Of a stretch of DNA of 64,000 nt, positions 13,201 through 28,200 are shown one piece after another. The first letter of the stretch is position 1. Each line of letters opens with the position of its first letter. The notes beneath the pieces were generated by a model that was not told where the DNA came from, made no database searches, and saw only the letters and a program-made list of their open reading frames with translations. This DNA is from Apostichopus californicus (taxonomy: Eukaryota > Echinodermata > Holothuroidea > Aspidochirotida > Stichopodidae): positions 20,059 through 84,058 of the forward strand of contig JAIPMN010000482.1 in the NCBI GenBank assembly GCA_020650975.1, written 5' to 3'. The translations under genes were made by a program, and so were the position numbers.

Positions 13201-16200
13201 CAAGGTCAGATTTGGAGTTTCCGTTTGATCTACGGGAGGGTGAATCTCCAGGCACCGTTGTAGGAAAGATTACAGCTCTCGACCCTGACACTCCAGAGGA
13301 TCCTCTTATATACATCATCTCGAATATTCAACCGTCAGGTCAGTTGGAATCATCCTGAAATTGGAAGAAAGGATTTAGATAATTATAACAGACTTTTATG
13401 GAATGATTAGAATAGAGCTAGCTAGTAGGCAGTATTGTACTGTAGACAGGAGAAAATTATGTCATTTGCTTAATAACAGTTACCTTTACATCAGTTTACA
13501 GAAATTACACTATTATGTTCTTCTGACATAAAATTCAATTACTTTTGATTCCCCCTGCATCAATCCTTGGTTTACTAACATCAAGGTTTCAAAGTTCATC
13601 AGTAAAGAAAGTGCAGGTTAAGTTTAGAACTGAAACCTGAGGAATCATGTTCACCAAATTTTGAATGTTGAGATTCTTGTACATTATGTGTCTTTTTTTG
13701 AATATGGATATATATAAGTCACAATAACACATTACAACTTCATGGATAATCAGATTTTTTACTTTTATTCTTTCAATGTTTTTCTTGGTAATATATTGCC
13801 TTTTCGTACAAAAGAACCAACCTTGATTCATTGAAACCAGTCCTTGGACTGTCTGCTTCTATCAAGTTTCTCTGGTAAAATAGACTTCATTTTGTTTTTG
13901 TCCCCAACAGATGGGGAGAACTTATTCACGATCAACCAGACCACAGGGGAGATTATCCTGATAGGTGAAATAGATTCGGACAATTCATCATTCAGTGATC
14001 AGTACAGGATAAACATAATTGTAAGATTTGCAACTTTTCATGTAAAATGACCATTTTCTTTTGACGTAAAACACATTACATGTATAATAGATATGTTAAA
14101 GAAACATTAATTGAAATATGAGGTGATAACATACAGTTTCATGTGGTATGGACAAAAAAAAATGTTATTTTGTGCTTCAAAGGAGCAGAACAAGAAATGA
14201 AACTTGAACCTCAGGTATTTCTATTTCTAAACATTCCTAAGTCATTGGGAAGGAATCAAATCTGCAGAATTGCTTGAAATTTAGTAATCTACTCTTAAAT
14301 CCTCTCTCTAAATTTTTCCTTGAAAATTGTTCTTTCTTCTGTAGTCAGCCATTCTATGCTTTGTTTCTCTGGAGTCATTTTTGCATCTTTTCAATCATAT
14401 CTAATCTCATATGTTCTTCAAGCCTTTTGACCTTTATTTTCTTGAATAGTCTTGAAATGTCACTATGCACGTTTCTACAGTATAATATGAATTTTTCTCT
14501 TATGAATCGTTAAAATCTGATACGCTCACTTTTTACATCTAAATGCAGCGCATCAAATTTGTAGATAAGGTTAACTTTTTTCATCATCCAATGAAACATG
14601 TTGCTTTGCCAGTTAACTTGGGTAAAATTTTTGATCATCTATTGATGTGACAACAAGCCCCCCTCCCCTCTCCCAAGAAAATAGCCCACCTCCAAGAAGA
14701 AATGCCTCCCCCCACACTACCCATACAAAACAACGAGGATAGGAACCAGTAAACTAGGTCTACCATACCTTTTGTGGGTGATATTGCTAGATCATGGAAG
14801 ATTCAGGCTGAAGCTGTTGCAATGATTTCAGCTACTTGTTTCATTTTTGTTGAGAGAAGAATAGTTCCATGGAATTCATAAAAGAAGATTGCTCTACAAG
14901 CTTGCCCAAATCTGGTGGGCAGTGGAATGTTCCTATGAGCTGCAACAATTTGTTGCTTAAAACAGGAAAAGTTCCCAGTTAGTATTCAAGTGTCCAACCT
15001 TGTGACCTTATTTGACATTCTCTTCTTTTCTTATTCTCTCTCCAGATTTCTGATGGTGGAATTCCAGAGCAGACGACAAACGTGGTTTCTGTGATCACCA
15101 TCTTGGATATCAACGACAGCCCACCATCATTCGACGAGAGTCTCTACAATGTCAGCGTCAGCGAAGATTTTGATACGACCAATCCCGTGGTCACGGTATC
15201 TGCTACTGACCCAGATGAACAGAGTGTCCTTACATACATAATCGTAGATGGAAATCCTTTATTTAGGATTTCATGTAAGTTGCATTTGTAAATTCAATTG
15301 CATTAAAACAAAGATTTATTTCAGGATTGCAGAATCTGTTGGAAATGAAATGTGCGGTCAAGTTTAAGCAGCAGAAAAGTATCAAGGATTAACATTTCAG
15401 TTTTAAAAGCTCCTGGGTCAAATACAGCTTCAAGGATTATCATCTCAGTTTTACAAGGTAGGTCAATTTAGTGATGACATTTCATAGCTGGTTGAACAAT
15501 CTGAAAGTACTTACCATTCCTAATTACACTTTAAAATGTTTGTTTTCCATATTCTCTTCAATTCTATTCTAGCGGACACAGGAGAAATTCGTTTCCTTCA
15601 GATGTTCGACCACGAGACTCAAAATTTTTACGAGCTGGTCGTGGCTGTGCAGGATCAAGATGGGTTGGAATCGACAGCGTCAGTTGAGATCAATGTTAGA
15701 GATATCAGTGATGTAGAACCTAGATTCACTCAAACTTTGTATATCTTTCCTGTTTTGGAGAACCAACCAAATGGTATGAAACATTTACAGAAGTTTTTTT
15801 TACTTCTATCTTGTCATAAGTGAGAAGTTAAGTGCCCCTGAGCGGTACAGTTATATTCCAGATTAATGTGATATTGAAATATTGAATAGTTGAAAGCTTC
15901 AAGGTATCATCCATTTTATATTTGATGTCAATAAATGTTGGTAAAGGAAAGGAATTTGATACTATGGAAAGAGTTTGTTAGATGGGCATAATCCAGAAAA
16001 CTGATTGCATAAATCACAAAGTTACCCTCTGGACGACCATTGGAGAATTTTATTTTATGAAAATGACTAAGAGAAAAAGTCATTGAAGGGGTTATAGGCA
16101 TTTCTTCAGTGAGATCTGCAAAGTTATTTATAATGGTCTCTGTCAATTATTTTGTAAGACTAGTCAGGCTTCGTCTTGTAATATGAGATGAATGTAATAA

Positions 16201-19200
16201 TTGTAATCAACAGGAACAGTTGTTGGAACAGTGGTGGCAGCAGACAATAACATCGAACAACCTTCCAGCTCGGGCATTACTTACGCTATTATCACTGGCA
16301 ATGATATGCAAAATCTTGCGATAGACCCTCTGACCGGAGTCATCACCACAACCCGTCCTCTTGACAGGGAGATTCTGGAGAGATTGGTGATCACCGTGGA
16401 CGCTCAAGGAGGGGGCCTCATTGATACTGCAGTGGTAAGTCATTATGTGGGACACAAACAAAGCCAGTAATTTAGTACTCAAAGTTTTGTATTAGCAGTT
16501 TTGAGGGCTCTGGAATTTGTTGTAGAATACTATCACAGTTCCTGTGTTAAGAAACTGGTAAAATATAATCTTTGGAGTTGTAGAGCATGTTCGACCATTT
16601 TGCGTAGCACTTGCGGATAAATTATTCAATGAGATAGCTTTCATTTACTCAAAGCTCCTTACTTTGTAATTTGTAGAGTGGTTTTCAACATGTTAACCAA
16701 GTTAACCTTTCTAAAGATTGTTCACAAAACAATTGTTTTTTGGACAAAGAAAATATGGTCATCATTTATGTCTTTGTTTTGCAAGTATCATTAAAGGAGA
16801 TCAGAATCTACTCCAGGAAGTGGAGCACAGCGGGTAGTCTGTGATTTCATCATGGCCAGCTAAATAGCTGAGCATATTATAATTCCTCTTGTTAATTTAT
16901 CCCTCAAATCTGATAGATTTGGGAGTGATTGCTCAGCTTTCAATGTTCTCTGTACTAGTTAGAATTTTTGGAAAATGTAACGTCTTTCACAGAAGTAATT
17001 ATTTTCCTCTGTTGATAACTAATCGAAATATAAAGGGAAACCAGTTTCTGCTGATTAGCCCTCAGACTGGTGACTGTTTGTTGTCAGAAGCTTTTAGAAA
17101 ACATCACCAACTTAAAAACAAAAATAAAATTATTGTTGTTCAAACTGATATGTGGATGCGAGTTTCACCTAAAGTTGTAGAAAAACTGAGACTGTACAAT
17201 TAACAAAGTCAAAGGGGGATGGCAGAGGTGTGAGAGCAACTTTCAATTGACTGATGTGTGGTAGGGGCATGAACCTTCATGGCTGTTGGCTGATCAAAAG
17301 AAAGAGGGGTGTGGCTGTCAGGTAGTTGAATGGGACTCCCATGTAGGCAGGTCTTGGGGGCCTCTCTGCCCCCCCCCCCCTCTGAAAGAATTTAAAATGT
17401 GGATGTCAAATTAATTCTTTAGACCATGTTTAAGGTCTAAATGCAAGGAGGTGCTAGTAAATACCTCAGAATTTTGAAAACATCCCCAACTTTTGATGTA
17501 GGTGGGGATGAGGGGGGGATGAGTGGGGGTGTGCAGTGAAGACCCAGGCTCTCTTCGTGCACATCAGTGAAGAGGGAACACACTGTTTACCCATCGTATC
17601 GCTTTTTTCGTCCATATTAGGTAACAGTATTGGTCTTGGATGAGAATGATAACGCTCCTACATTCATCCAGATGGAGTTCATTCAGAACATCAGAGTAAC
17701 TGAGAGTGCTGGAACTTCTATCATATCACCCTTTGCAACAGACCAGGATTCTGGGATTAATGCACTTGTTTCTTACCGAATCATTGAAGGAAACATAGCA
17801 GGTAAAATGCTTTAAAAGTTACCTCCAAAATGTGGGATTTTGGGGAGGGTAGAAGGAGAGGGGGAATGTTAGCTTGGGGAGGGTAGGGGAAGAGGGGGGA
17901 TGGTAGCCACAGGCTCAGAAATTGCTATCATGGTGGTATCTGTTCAGTTGAGGGGTGGGATGTTAGCTAGGGGTTTGAAAATGATATCATGATGGGGTTT
18001 TTTCAGTCAGGACTATCGTAAAGTTTGTAGGAAGACTGCTAATTACAACTTTAATCTTAAATTAATCTGCAAAAATTAAATAAATCCTCCCATTTGGTTG
18101 CCGCCCAGTGCAATTATGAAACTTGGAATTCTTTACCCCTTTAGGTTGCAATAATTTTTTTTTTTTCAGGGGACAATTAAGTCTTAAGTTTGTTCTTGCA
18201 TGTGAGAAGGTTTCAAAGCCCTGATATCACTGAATCACATGATGATATGTTAGTCCATTTTGCAACTTTCCCACCAATACATGGGTTTTAAAGTTGACCC
18301 TGTGCACATATTTCCTTTGTATATGGATGAAATTGTAAACTGCATCTGTACCATGAGCTTGAACCCAGTGCTTAAGGTTTGGTCTCTTCAACTTTCCAGC
18401 CATTCTAGTTATTTGAAGTTGATCCTCGTTATGTACAGCGATAGACGATGTTTGCAATTTCAGTCGGAACTTTCACCTTCAAATCAAACCGCTTCTCTAC
18501 ACATTTCCCCCGAGCGCAGGTATATTTGGTATCGATGAGACGAACGGCCGTATCACACTCACTAGGTCTGTCTCAACTTTAGCGGATCCTCCATCTGAGT
18601 TCCGGTTGGTAGTCGAGGCATTTGACCGCGGCAGTCCCTCACAGTCAACTAATGTTACCATCATCATAACCGTGGGTAACGACGAAGACAGGAGACCTGT
18701 ATTCCTAGTTCCAGAACCAGGACAGATATTGTCATTGCCTGAGGTAAGATACTAAACAGATAGATTGTTAAGTTTTCATCACAATGCATAGTAATGTTAA
18801 AATATTCATCGTTTGTCCCGATTCGTTTGCTTAGATAGACAGGTGCAATTAATTCATGTACAAATGTAATATAGCAGTAGCTTTGTGTACCTGCTTGTCA
18901 ATTTTACCAAACTTTATTTGTTTTACCCTGAAAAGGTTATTACATTAATCAAACTACGACAATCTATTAGAATTTTGTAAACCATACGGTGGTTAACGAG
19001 CCATGTTATTTGTGATTTTCATTCAGTTTTCCAATGTTTTGTTGCCCCGATGCTTTTACATATTAATATTAATTAATATTAATTGCATGTAAACTGAAAC
19101 TTGGATAATTTCAGACCAAGCTTTCAATTTTCATTTCATCACTTAATAATTGCAATGAAACTTGTAGTCAAACTAGTGAACTACACTGTTAGCATCAAAT

Positions 19201-22200
19201 GGTATCAAAAATAGTTTAAAAATAGCATAAAGCATGAAATTATAGCATAATAAAAAAGTCTAACAATTTATCCAAATCATAGTTGTAGGAGGCTTGTGGA
19301 GAGGGTGGGGGAGGGGAGAGGGGCAAAAAAACTAAACTGCAATATTCTTGTTTGATGAGAGTCAGTAGTTTTGTAAGAAACTCAGCCTCAGGTAATAAGA
19401 CTAGCTTTCTAAGCTCAACCCGACTAATCTGACATTGATGTGAGGAGTTTTGACACAGTTTGCACTCCCCTCTTTCCTTCTCTGCCCAAGATGTTGTTAT
19501 CATATGGCCATTCGTTCTAATGAATTGAGTTTCAAAGGTGAGGGGGTTCTCACCAGTCCTTCCATAGTGGTTACATTTTTTAGACAAATCATTACCCCCC
19601 CACCCCCCACCCAAATTAAATTGGGCCCCTATGCCCATGATCCAAATCAACCCAAATTAGCTAGGCAATAGACTAGGCAATTCTATTGTCAGCCATGCTT
19701 CATAATAATTTAATATCCAATAATTATAATACTCCTGGGTGTGTTGGAACAAACAATACCGCTTAGTTCTCCAGAAAGGTACTCTTGCAAGTTTTTGTAC
19801 TCCTGAAATTTGAACCAAAGTATACATGCCATGAAATATGGAATTTTTCTAATTAGATGTAATTCTCTTTTGTAGAATGAGCCTCCAGGATATCTGATTG
19901 TGTGTTTGAATGCGACATATCCGGATATTGATACCTCTGGTGATGACATTACCTATGAGTTTCTGATGCTTGGCTCTACCAGCAACACCCAACAGCTGTT
20001 CACCTTGAACAGCACCACGGGTAAATTATACTCCAACTTCACAGCTGACAGAGAATCCGAATCATCGTACACTGTGAGTGATATTTTATGTGATTTAACC
20101 TATTGAAATTAACAAACTCTAGTATATGTTGAGTACAGAACATTGTCTGTGTGTATGCACCTTGAACAACACCACGGGTAAATTATACTCCAACTTCACA
20201 GCCGACAGAGAATCCGAATCATCGTACACTGTGAGTGATATTTTATGTGATTTAAACCATTTGAAATTAACAAACTCTAGTATATGTTGAGTGTACAGAA
20301 CATCGTCTGTGAGTATTGGTACTTTGCTGTGGTAGTGGTGCCTTTGTGCTTTAATTGTATTTGTATCTTCAAATGAAAAGTTCAGAGGCTTGTCCTATAT
20401 CATCCTTAATAAACGGAAAATACAAAACAACAGATTACAGGCATCTGTACAGTGATGTGGTCCACCTATGTTGAACATGTGGATGCAAAGTTAATCCCTG
20501 ATGCCAAAACAACCATGCTTGTTCCATTTCAAATTTAAGGTTATTGCAAGTGTTCTCCAAACCTGTAGTTGTTATGAGAATATGCTTTGGAAAAGTGTTT
20601 TTTTTTTCTTTCATTTTGAAGGGTCATTTGTAATAAGTATGAAAAACTACCGGAACATTCTTTAAGAATCACTTGTTTTGAATATGAACACAAAAGTAAT
20701 GTTTGTCTGTCTGTACATTGCATTGTAGAAAAGTGAAAGATGAAATTTGATGGTATTAAAAGTATCTTGAAGTTATCTTGTTTCGATAATTTTCCTTGTA
20801 GTTCTTTGTGATTGCTAGAAGTGAAGGAGGAGCGACTCCATTTCAGATCACCATAGCGATAACAGATAAAGATGATAGTGAACCAACTTTCCCATTACAG
20901 GTAAATTAAGACTAATTTGTTGAAGCACTGTTCTCTGCTTTTTTACATATTCATTTAGTCATTCATTCTTTCATTTAGTTATTCAATCATTCATGTAGTC
21001 ATTCATTCATTCATTTAGCATTCATTCATTCATTTAGTCATTCATTCATTGGTTTGTTCATTCATTCATTCATTTAGTCATTCATTCATTGGTTTGTTTG
21101 TTTGTTCATTCATTCATTTAGTCATTCATTCATTCATTTATTTAGTATTCATTCATTGGTTTGTTCATTCATTCATTTAGTCATTCATTAATTGGTTTTT
21201 TCATTCATTCATTCATTTAGTTATTCACTTAGTCATTCATTCATTTGTTCATTCATTCACTCATTTAGTCAGTCATTCATTGGTTCATTCGTTTATTGTT
21301 TAGTTCTTTTGTTTGTTTGTCAGTTCCTTTGTTTTATGACACAAGTAAATATGATAATTACAATAATCCATCAGGGTGACAGGAAGGAAACCAAATATAT
21401 GTTACTAGGGCTAAACAAGCAGATTACATTTACAGTTTAATACAGGTATAATATTACATTGTATGGATGTATGATAACAATTAGAATGAAATATTTGTTG
21501 TTTCTGAACATTTTTGGTAGAATGCTTTGTATATTAGCATGCAGACTAGAGAGAAGCTTTGGTTGGAGTAAAGGGTTCAGACAATAAAAATATCACAATA
21601 TAAACTAGATTGAGCAACGTATTTTATATTTAAAACAAAAAAAGAAAAAAAAGTTGAGCAATGTGTAACCTGAGCTTAAGAAGTCCATATACCCAGTTAG
21701 TACAGAGATTGGGAGATAATGTTCTTTTATGTTGAATTTGGTCAGATTGCCACACTGCCTGCTGAGAGTACCTGTTTTATAAGTTTGTTCTGGGATGCAG
21801 TCATTATTTGGGACTGCCACTGTTTCCCAAGAATATATTTATATTCCCTTTACTCTCTCCTAAATCTGATGATATCTGAGTAGCATTTCTTGATCATCTA
21901 CTTCACATTGTACACGTTTCTTCCGTTCAGGACGGTAAGGTGCCAGACCAGAATATTTTGATAGATGAGAATATCGAGTTACTTTCTGTGATCGGTTCAA
22001 TAACTCCTGCTGTCGATCCCGATGTCAATTCCACAGTCTTCTACTGCATAGTCTGTAAGCTTTTCTGAATTCCTTGGTCAATTTATGCACTTTATAAAAG
22101 AGGAATATTACTTCAAATGTTTCTCATATTTATGGTTAACAACCCCAACATGTAAAATGACACTTTGTCAGAGCTCATATGAATTACAGGTTAAGAGAAA

Positions 22201-25200
22201 ATGACATTTGAAAGTAATCTTATCACACCAAATATTTGGTATCATGACTTAAAATGATAGTTGAAGAATGTTTGCCACTACAGTGAATGATTTACTTACT
22301 ATATTGGATAGAGAAAGAATGTAAGGGACATGGTCGCTTTTGTGGTTTTTTTTTCACTAATTAAAGCACTGTCAAATGGAAAAGCTGCAGCGGCTTTCAA
22401 AATCCATCTCAGCTAGAGAGAATTAATATCAAAACAATTGGGATTGTCTCCACATATCCGCGTTGCCTATAGTGCAAACCTGCAAGGCACAAAAGATTAA
22501 TATGTCCTATGCAGCCTGGCTGCAGGATGCTGACTGCAAGGCACAAAGATTAATATGTCCTATGCAGCCTGGCTGCAGGATGCTGACTGCAAGGCACAAA
22601 AGATTAATATGCCCTGTACAGCCTGGCTGCAGGATGCTGACTGCAAGGCACAAAAGATTAATATGTCCCATGCAGCCTGGCTGCAGGATGCTAACTGCAA
22701 GGCACAAAAGATAAATATGTCCTATACAGCCTGGTTGTAGGATGCTGACTGCAAGTCACAAAAGATTAATATGCCTTATACAGCCTGGCTGCAGGATGCT
22801 GACTGCAAGGCACAAAAGATTAATATGCCTTATACAGCCTGGTTGCAGGATTCTGCAGCCCCCCCTCAGCTGCCTACTTTTCACATCGTACCTATCAAGT
22901 GATACTTAACCACATCAGTCACGCTTTGCATTTTTTCTTTCTAATAGCTGGAAATGAAGATGGGTTTTTCATGATTGACAGAGCAACAGGAGATATTATT
23001 ACACTGAGAGAGTTGGACTATGAGAATCAAACTACCCACAGGATCGTGGTAAAAGCCACTGGCAATGACTCTTGTACCTTTAATGCTTCAACCTCTCTGG
23101 AAAATGATGCAACCCTTAAAACGGTGGTGATATCGTTGAACAATCTTGATGACAATCCAGTAAGGTTTCTGGAACGATTTATAATGGCAGGTAGGACTGC
23201 AGAATTAACAGCTTTAGTTTTCATGTATAACAACTTGAAAATATGTTGGTGTCACATAGGGAACTGAAGTGGTCAACAGCTGGTGGTGAAATATTGGCAG
23301 CAAATATATACCAGAATTAAGAGCTACATTTTGTATTTCACAGTAATTTTTTGACATTCTGACCCAGTGGCGTGCACAGAATTTTAAAGGTGGGGGGGGG
23401 CAAGTTCTAAAATCCCATGACTGATTTAGGTAGGGCTGAACCTACATGGAAGGGGCCGAGGCAAATGAAGGATTTTATAAAGCAGCTGGTGTTACCCTAG
23501 GGTCATTGAAGTTGTCTCCTATGTAAGGGCATTTGGAGCTCCCCAGGAAACAAATTAAACTTTAGATTTGAAGTGCTGAATGTGAAAATTCTACCTACTG
23601 AATCTGTTCCCCCGACTGATGGTGGGGTCTGCCACTGTTCCAACTAACACCAGAATGCAGTTTTATTGATACAAGTCTAGAGCAGGAACATTGCTTAGAA
23701 AACAATGACAGTACTTTTAAACAGACAATAGACACATGCACTATGACAGTACGAATAAGACAATAGATTACAGATGACAATGACAGTAACCAATAATACA
23801 ATAACACATCAATAACAGTTACCAAAGTAGAAAACAAAAGCAAACAAACTGACCGCAGCAAATTAGACAATAGTACTACAACAAGAATGACAGTATGAAA
23901 TAATACAATAGGAAACACAGAAAAGAATAACTTTATTACACAAGACAAAATAATATATAAGACAATAGTACTACACACAAGAAAGACAGTATGAAATAAT
24001 ACAATAGGAAACACACAAAAGAATAACATTATCACACAAGATAATAAAGTAATATATAAGACAATAGTACTTCACACAAGAATGACAGTATGAAATAATA
24101 CAATAGAAAACACACAAAAGAATAACATTATCATACAAGATAATAAAGTAATATATTAGACAATAGTACTTCACACAAGAATGACGACATGAAATAATAC
24201 AATAGGAAACACACAAAAGAATAACATTATCACACAAGATAATAAAGAAATGTATAACAATGACAGTTTAAAGGTAGACAGTAGAAACCTACACACATTG
24301 GCAGCATGGAATATAAACATGTACACACAATGATGGCAGTATCAAATAGACAAACACGATGACGGTATGAAATATGTTAAATGTAAACAAGCTACCACAG
24401 CATTGGAAATTGACGGGAAAGGAAATTCGAAAGCCTGTCTTGATCATTAATATTTTGTACTGTTATACAGTTTGGTAAGTTGGCAATCCTGGCAGTTGAG
24501 ATGGTGTCACATGTTGGCAATAGCTTGATTCACAACGACTGTATGAAATAGGAGAATGTCAACCAAACCAAACTGTAGCAGACATTGGGAATGAAATCGC
24601 ACAATCCTTGATAAATTGTTGAAATAGTTTAGCATGTTATAACGATATAATCATACCCAATGACAGTATCAGATTACGAAATGTTATAAAGCAAAACTGC
24701 CACAACTATGGAAATAAGGGATAAATTACTTAATACATAATGTTGTAAAACTGTTATGTAATGTTTTGTGTTTGTTTCCTTTCAGGTGTTTCTTTGGACG
24801 CCACTGTAGGCAGTACAGTTATAATTGTCCAAACTATTGATCCTGATACAGGGTTACCTGGTGATGTTGTCTACTCAATTGAAAAAACTTTATTCCTTGG
24901 AGAAGGTCCAGAAACTGTGAACGGGGTGTAAGTTGTCCTGAATAATCCTTCAATGCAAAGTTTCTATTGCCTAATTCCTTTGGTTTTGTCCATTATCTGT
25001 GTCTCCTTTCCAACATCTATTCACCTAACCATAATCACTATGAATATGCTTTTTTTTGTCACAAAACTCTAAGTTTTCTTGAGATACAGTACACCAAGGT
25101 GTCAGCTGTGGCTATCATTACAACAACAGACTAGTCACAACTGTCTGTTGTTAAGGTGGTTGCTTTAAAAGAATAATCCAGGTAAAAATTTCTCATTGAT

Positions 25201-28200
25201 ATGTTAAAAAGGAACATAATCTAAGCATTGAATTTAAATTTGAATTCAATTCCTATGCACCGTTTTTGAGATATTGACAGTTGAAGTTGCCACCTTTGGT
25301 ACCAAAAGTGAACTTGGAGCAAACAGGTTTGACATCATTGTTGCACAATGATAAGTAACGTTTTGTTTTCCTTTGAAATTGACGTCTAATTTTATACTCC
25401 ACAACTGGATGCATCCAAAATGTGAATGTACCATGTAGGTATTGGTATTTTATAAACTTCACATCCCCTTTAGACAAACTAGTAACCCTATCCAATCCAA
25501 GGTCAAATCAATAGACTAAAAAACAAAACATTATTTGTCCGTGTGCAAACTATGACATCACACCTGTTTGCTTCAAGTTCACTTTTGGTAGAATATTGGA
25601 TAACTTCAACTGTCAATATTTCAAAAACGGTACATAGGAATAGAATGCAAATTTCACTAGAATGCTTAGATTATGTTCCTCTGTTACATATCAGAAAGAA
25701 ATTTTGACCTGGACTATTCTTTTAAGTTGCTAATTTGATGGTAGCAGAATTGAGCTTAATTTCTCAAACAATTGGTTTATAGCCTATTGATCATATCGCC
25801 AACTTAGAATGAATTTAGATGCATCATGCAGCTGAATTCCTTCTATAGTTTATAATAACCTTCATTTCATGTTGAAAGGATTGATAATAAGAAAGTTTTC
25901 TTCATTCTTGTAAAATAACAAATGTCAACTGCAGAATTACTCCATCTTCAACATCTCTCCTTTAAGTCATGTTGTTATAATCTAAGTACATTTTCTGCAT
26001 GTTATTTATCCAGCATTATTAATATTCTCCATATTTTTTGCTGATTGGACTGAATTTTAGGAGAGTTTGATGGTTCAGCCACAATCCAGGGAGTGTGGGT
26101 GTGTACAACCCCCAACCCCCCCCCCCAAACACAAAAAAATTAAAAGATGTTTTAAGCACAACTTCGCTGGTAGACCTTATTTTTAGCCTACAAATACTTC
26201 AGAATTCACCATTTCACATTAACAATTTTGCAGAGGAAAACACCCAGACCCCTCTATTGGAAGTTGGTGGTCTAAATTTTTCCGGTGAGTCTGACAAACC
26301 CAGTATCCGACGGGATTCAGAACCAAATCCATTGCATCCTTTCTTTATATCACATTTGAGTCATTTTTCAGTGTAATCCTTCGTGGCTTATGACACATGA
26401 TGTTAGTTCATTAATGTGTTCATTAAATACTACCGTTTGTCTCATGTTCTTTTTCACGATGGTAGGTTTGCCATCGACCCTGATACAGGTCGCATCTTCA
26501 CAAACAGAGAATTTATTCGGGACGACCAGAGGGGAGTTTTCCAACTGCAGGTCCTTGCAATGTCTGCAACGGTCAATACTGCCACGACAGTAGAGGTGAG
26601 TATTGGATCTCGGCCTTTCAATATATTTAATTACTCCCTCACAGCATTAGTGGTAATTAATTATTTACATATTTAAATTGATTAACATATTGTGAGACAG
26701 GGTTTTTGACCCTCCTCACTCTATGGTACAGATTGGATGTGTACTACGCAGTGATGTTCCCATCCTCGTTTGTGTGGGGCAATATATCTCCTGACATGCC
26801 TAAACCATAATCCTATCTATGGGACTGCATGGGAAGGGTTGGATGGCACTTTGGGTTATTTAACAGTTCTTGAACTCCTGTATGGTGTAGAAGTTATGTA
26901 ATGCTTGATATATGTGAATAAAACACTTTACACCAAAATAATCTACTCTTTGTAGCTATCAGACTCTGCATTAACATGTGATGTTAACTTTGTATATATT
27001 TATACATCATTAACTTTTGTCATTTAATTAGATTGCAGATTAATATTTGAACCTAAGTGTAAATTGTGATCAGTGGCAGTGCTTTAAATTTGCCATACAG
27101 ACTTCCAGATCACATCATGAACAAGTTGAACATGATATACAGTAATGTATTCAGACAATCTGCAGAGAGATGTAACAGAATGAAAAATCATATCTGCATT
27201 TAAATAAAGGATCTTTGGTTGAACCATTAGGATATGTAATTATAACAGTTAAGGTGTGACAGAATATCATAGGCTTGTCTTTATAAAAAATAAAAAAAAT
27301 GAATTTTAGGATTTTTGTGTCTCAGTAAATCAGATAACATATAAGGCCTTAATTTTAAGTTTGACAGACTTTGATTGATTCAAGTTGTTTGACTTGTCTT
27401 TATAAAAAAAATTAAAAAAATGAATTTGGGGATTTTTGTGTCTCAGTAAATCAGATAACATATAAGGCCTTAATTTTAAGTTTGACAGACTTTGATTGAT
27501 TCAAGTTGTTTGACTTGTCTTTATAAAAAAAATTTAAAAAATGAATTTGGGGATTTTTGTGTCTCAGTAATCAGATAACATATAAGGCCTTAATTTTAAG
27601 TTTGACAGTCTTTGATTGATTCAAGTTGTTTGACTTTGTGCTGTATTAGTTGCCAATCAGAGGTATGCAAGTTTCAAATATTTGACATTTTCCATCAAAT
27701 CAGCAAGCATTCGCCAAGAAGATAATATATTATCCGTAGGAGAAAAATGACTTTGCTTGTTTGGAATGGAAAATCTTGCTTAAATTCTGGAATGAATATC
27801 AGCACATCTTACACATTCTGAACACATTCTTAGACAAACAACAGGATTTTAAAGTTTAATAATACCACCTTTGACAGGGAGCCAATGCAACTTCTTTCAA
27901 ATTGGTAGAGATATCATCCTTTCTTCTACGGAGAAAGAGAACACTTGCAGCATTATTCTATGTATAGATATAATGATGTGGTTACTTAATTACAGATTTG
28001 TTTTTTAATTTATTATTATTTTTATTTACATGCTAGTATTTTCCTTGAAAAAAATAGCTGTAAACTGATGTACATACTGAGAGAATGTCTCTAATAATTG
28101 TCCTTTTTCAGGTTCATGTTTTTGATAGCAGTCAACAAGTGATACTGGAAGTTCTTGACACTGTCGGCAATGTGAGAAGAGACCGAGAAGAGTACATACG

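Noticed and set aside
12897-13358. Open frame of 153 codons crossing the 53-bp array into exon 14
   Set aside because: Only the part from 13,164 has cadherin content. The upstream part is repeat DNA whose frame shifts with each unit.
26095-26376. Possible extra cadherin exon around 26,230-26,285
   Set aside because: It is open and followed by gtgagt, but exons 25 and 26 already join in phase to a complete EC repeat and this piece lacks cadherin motifs.
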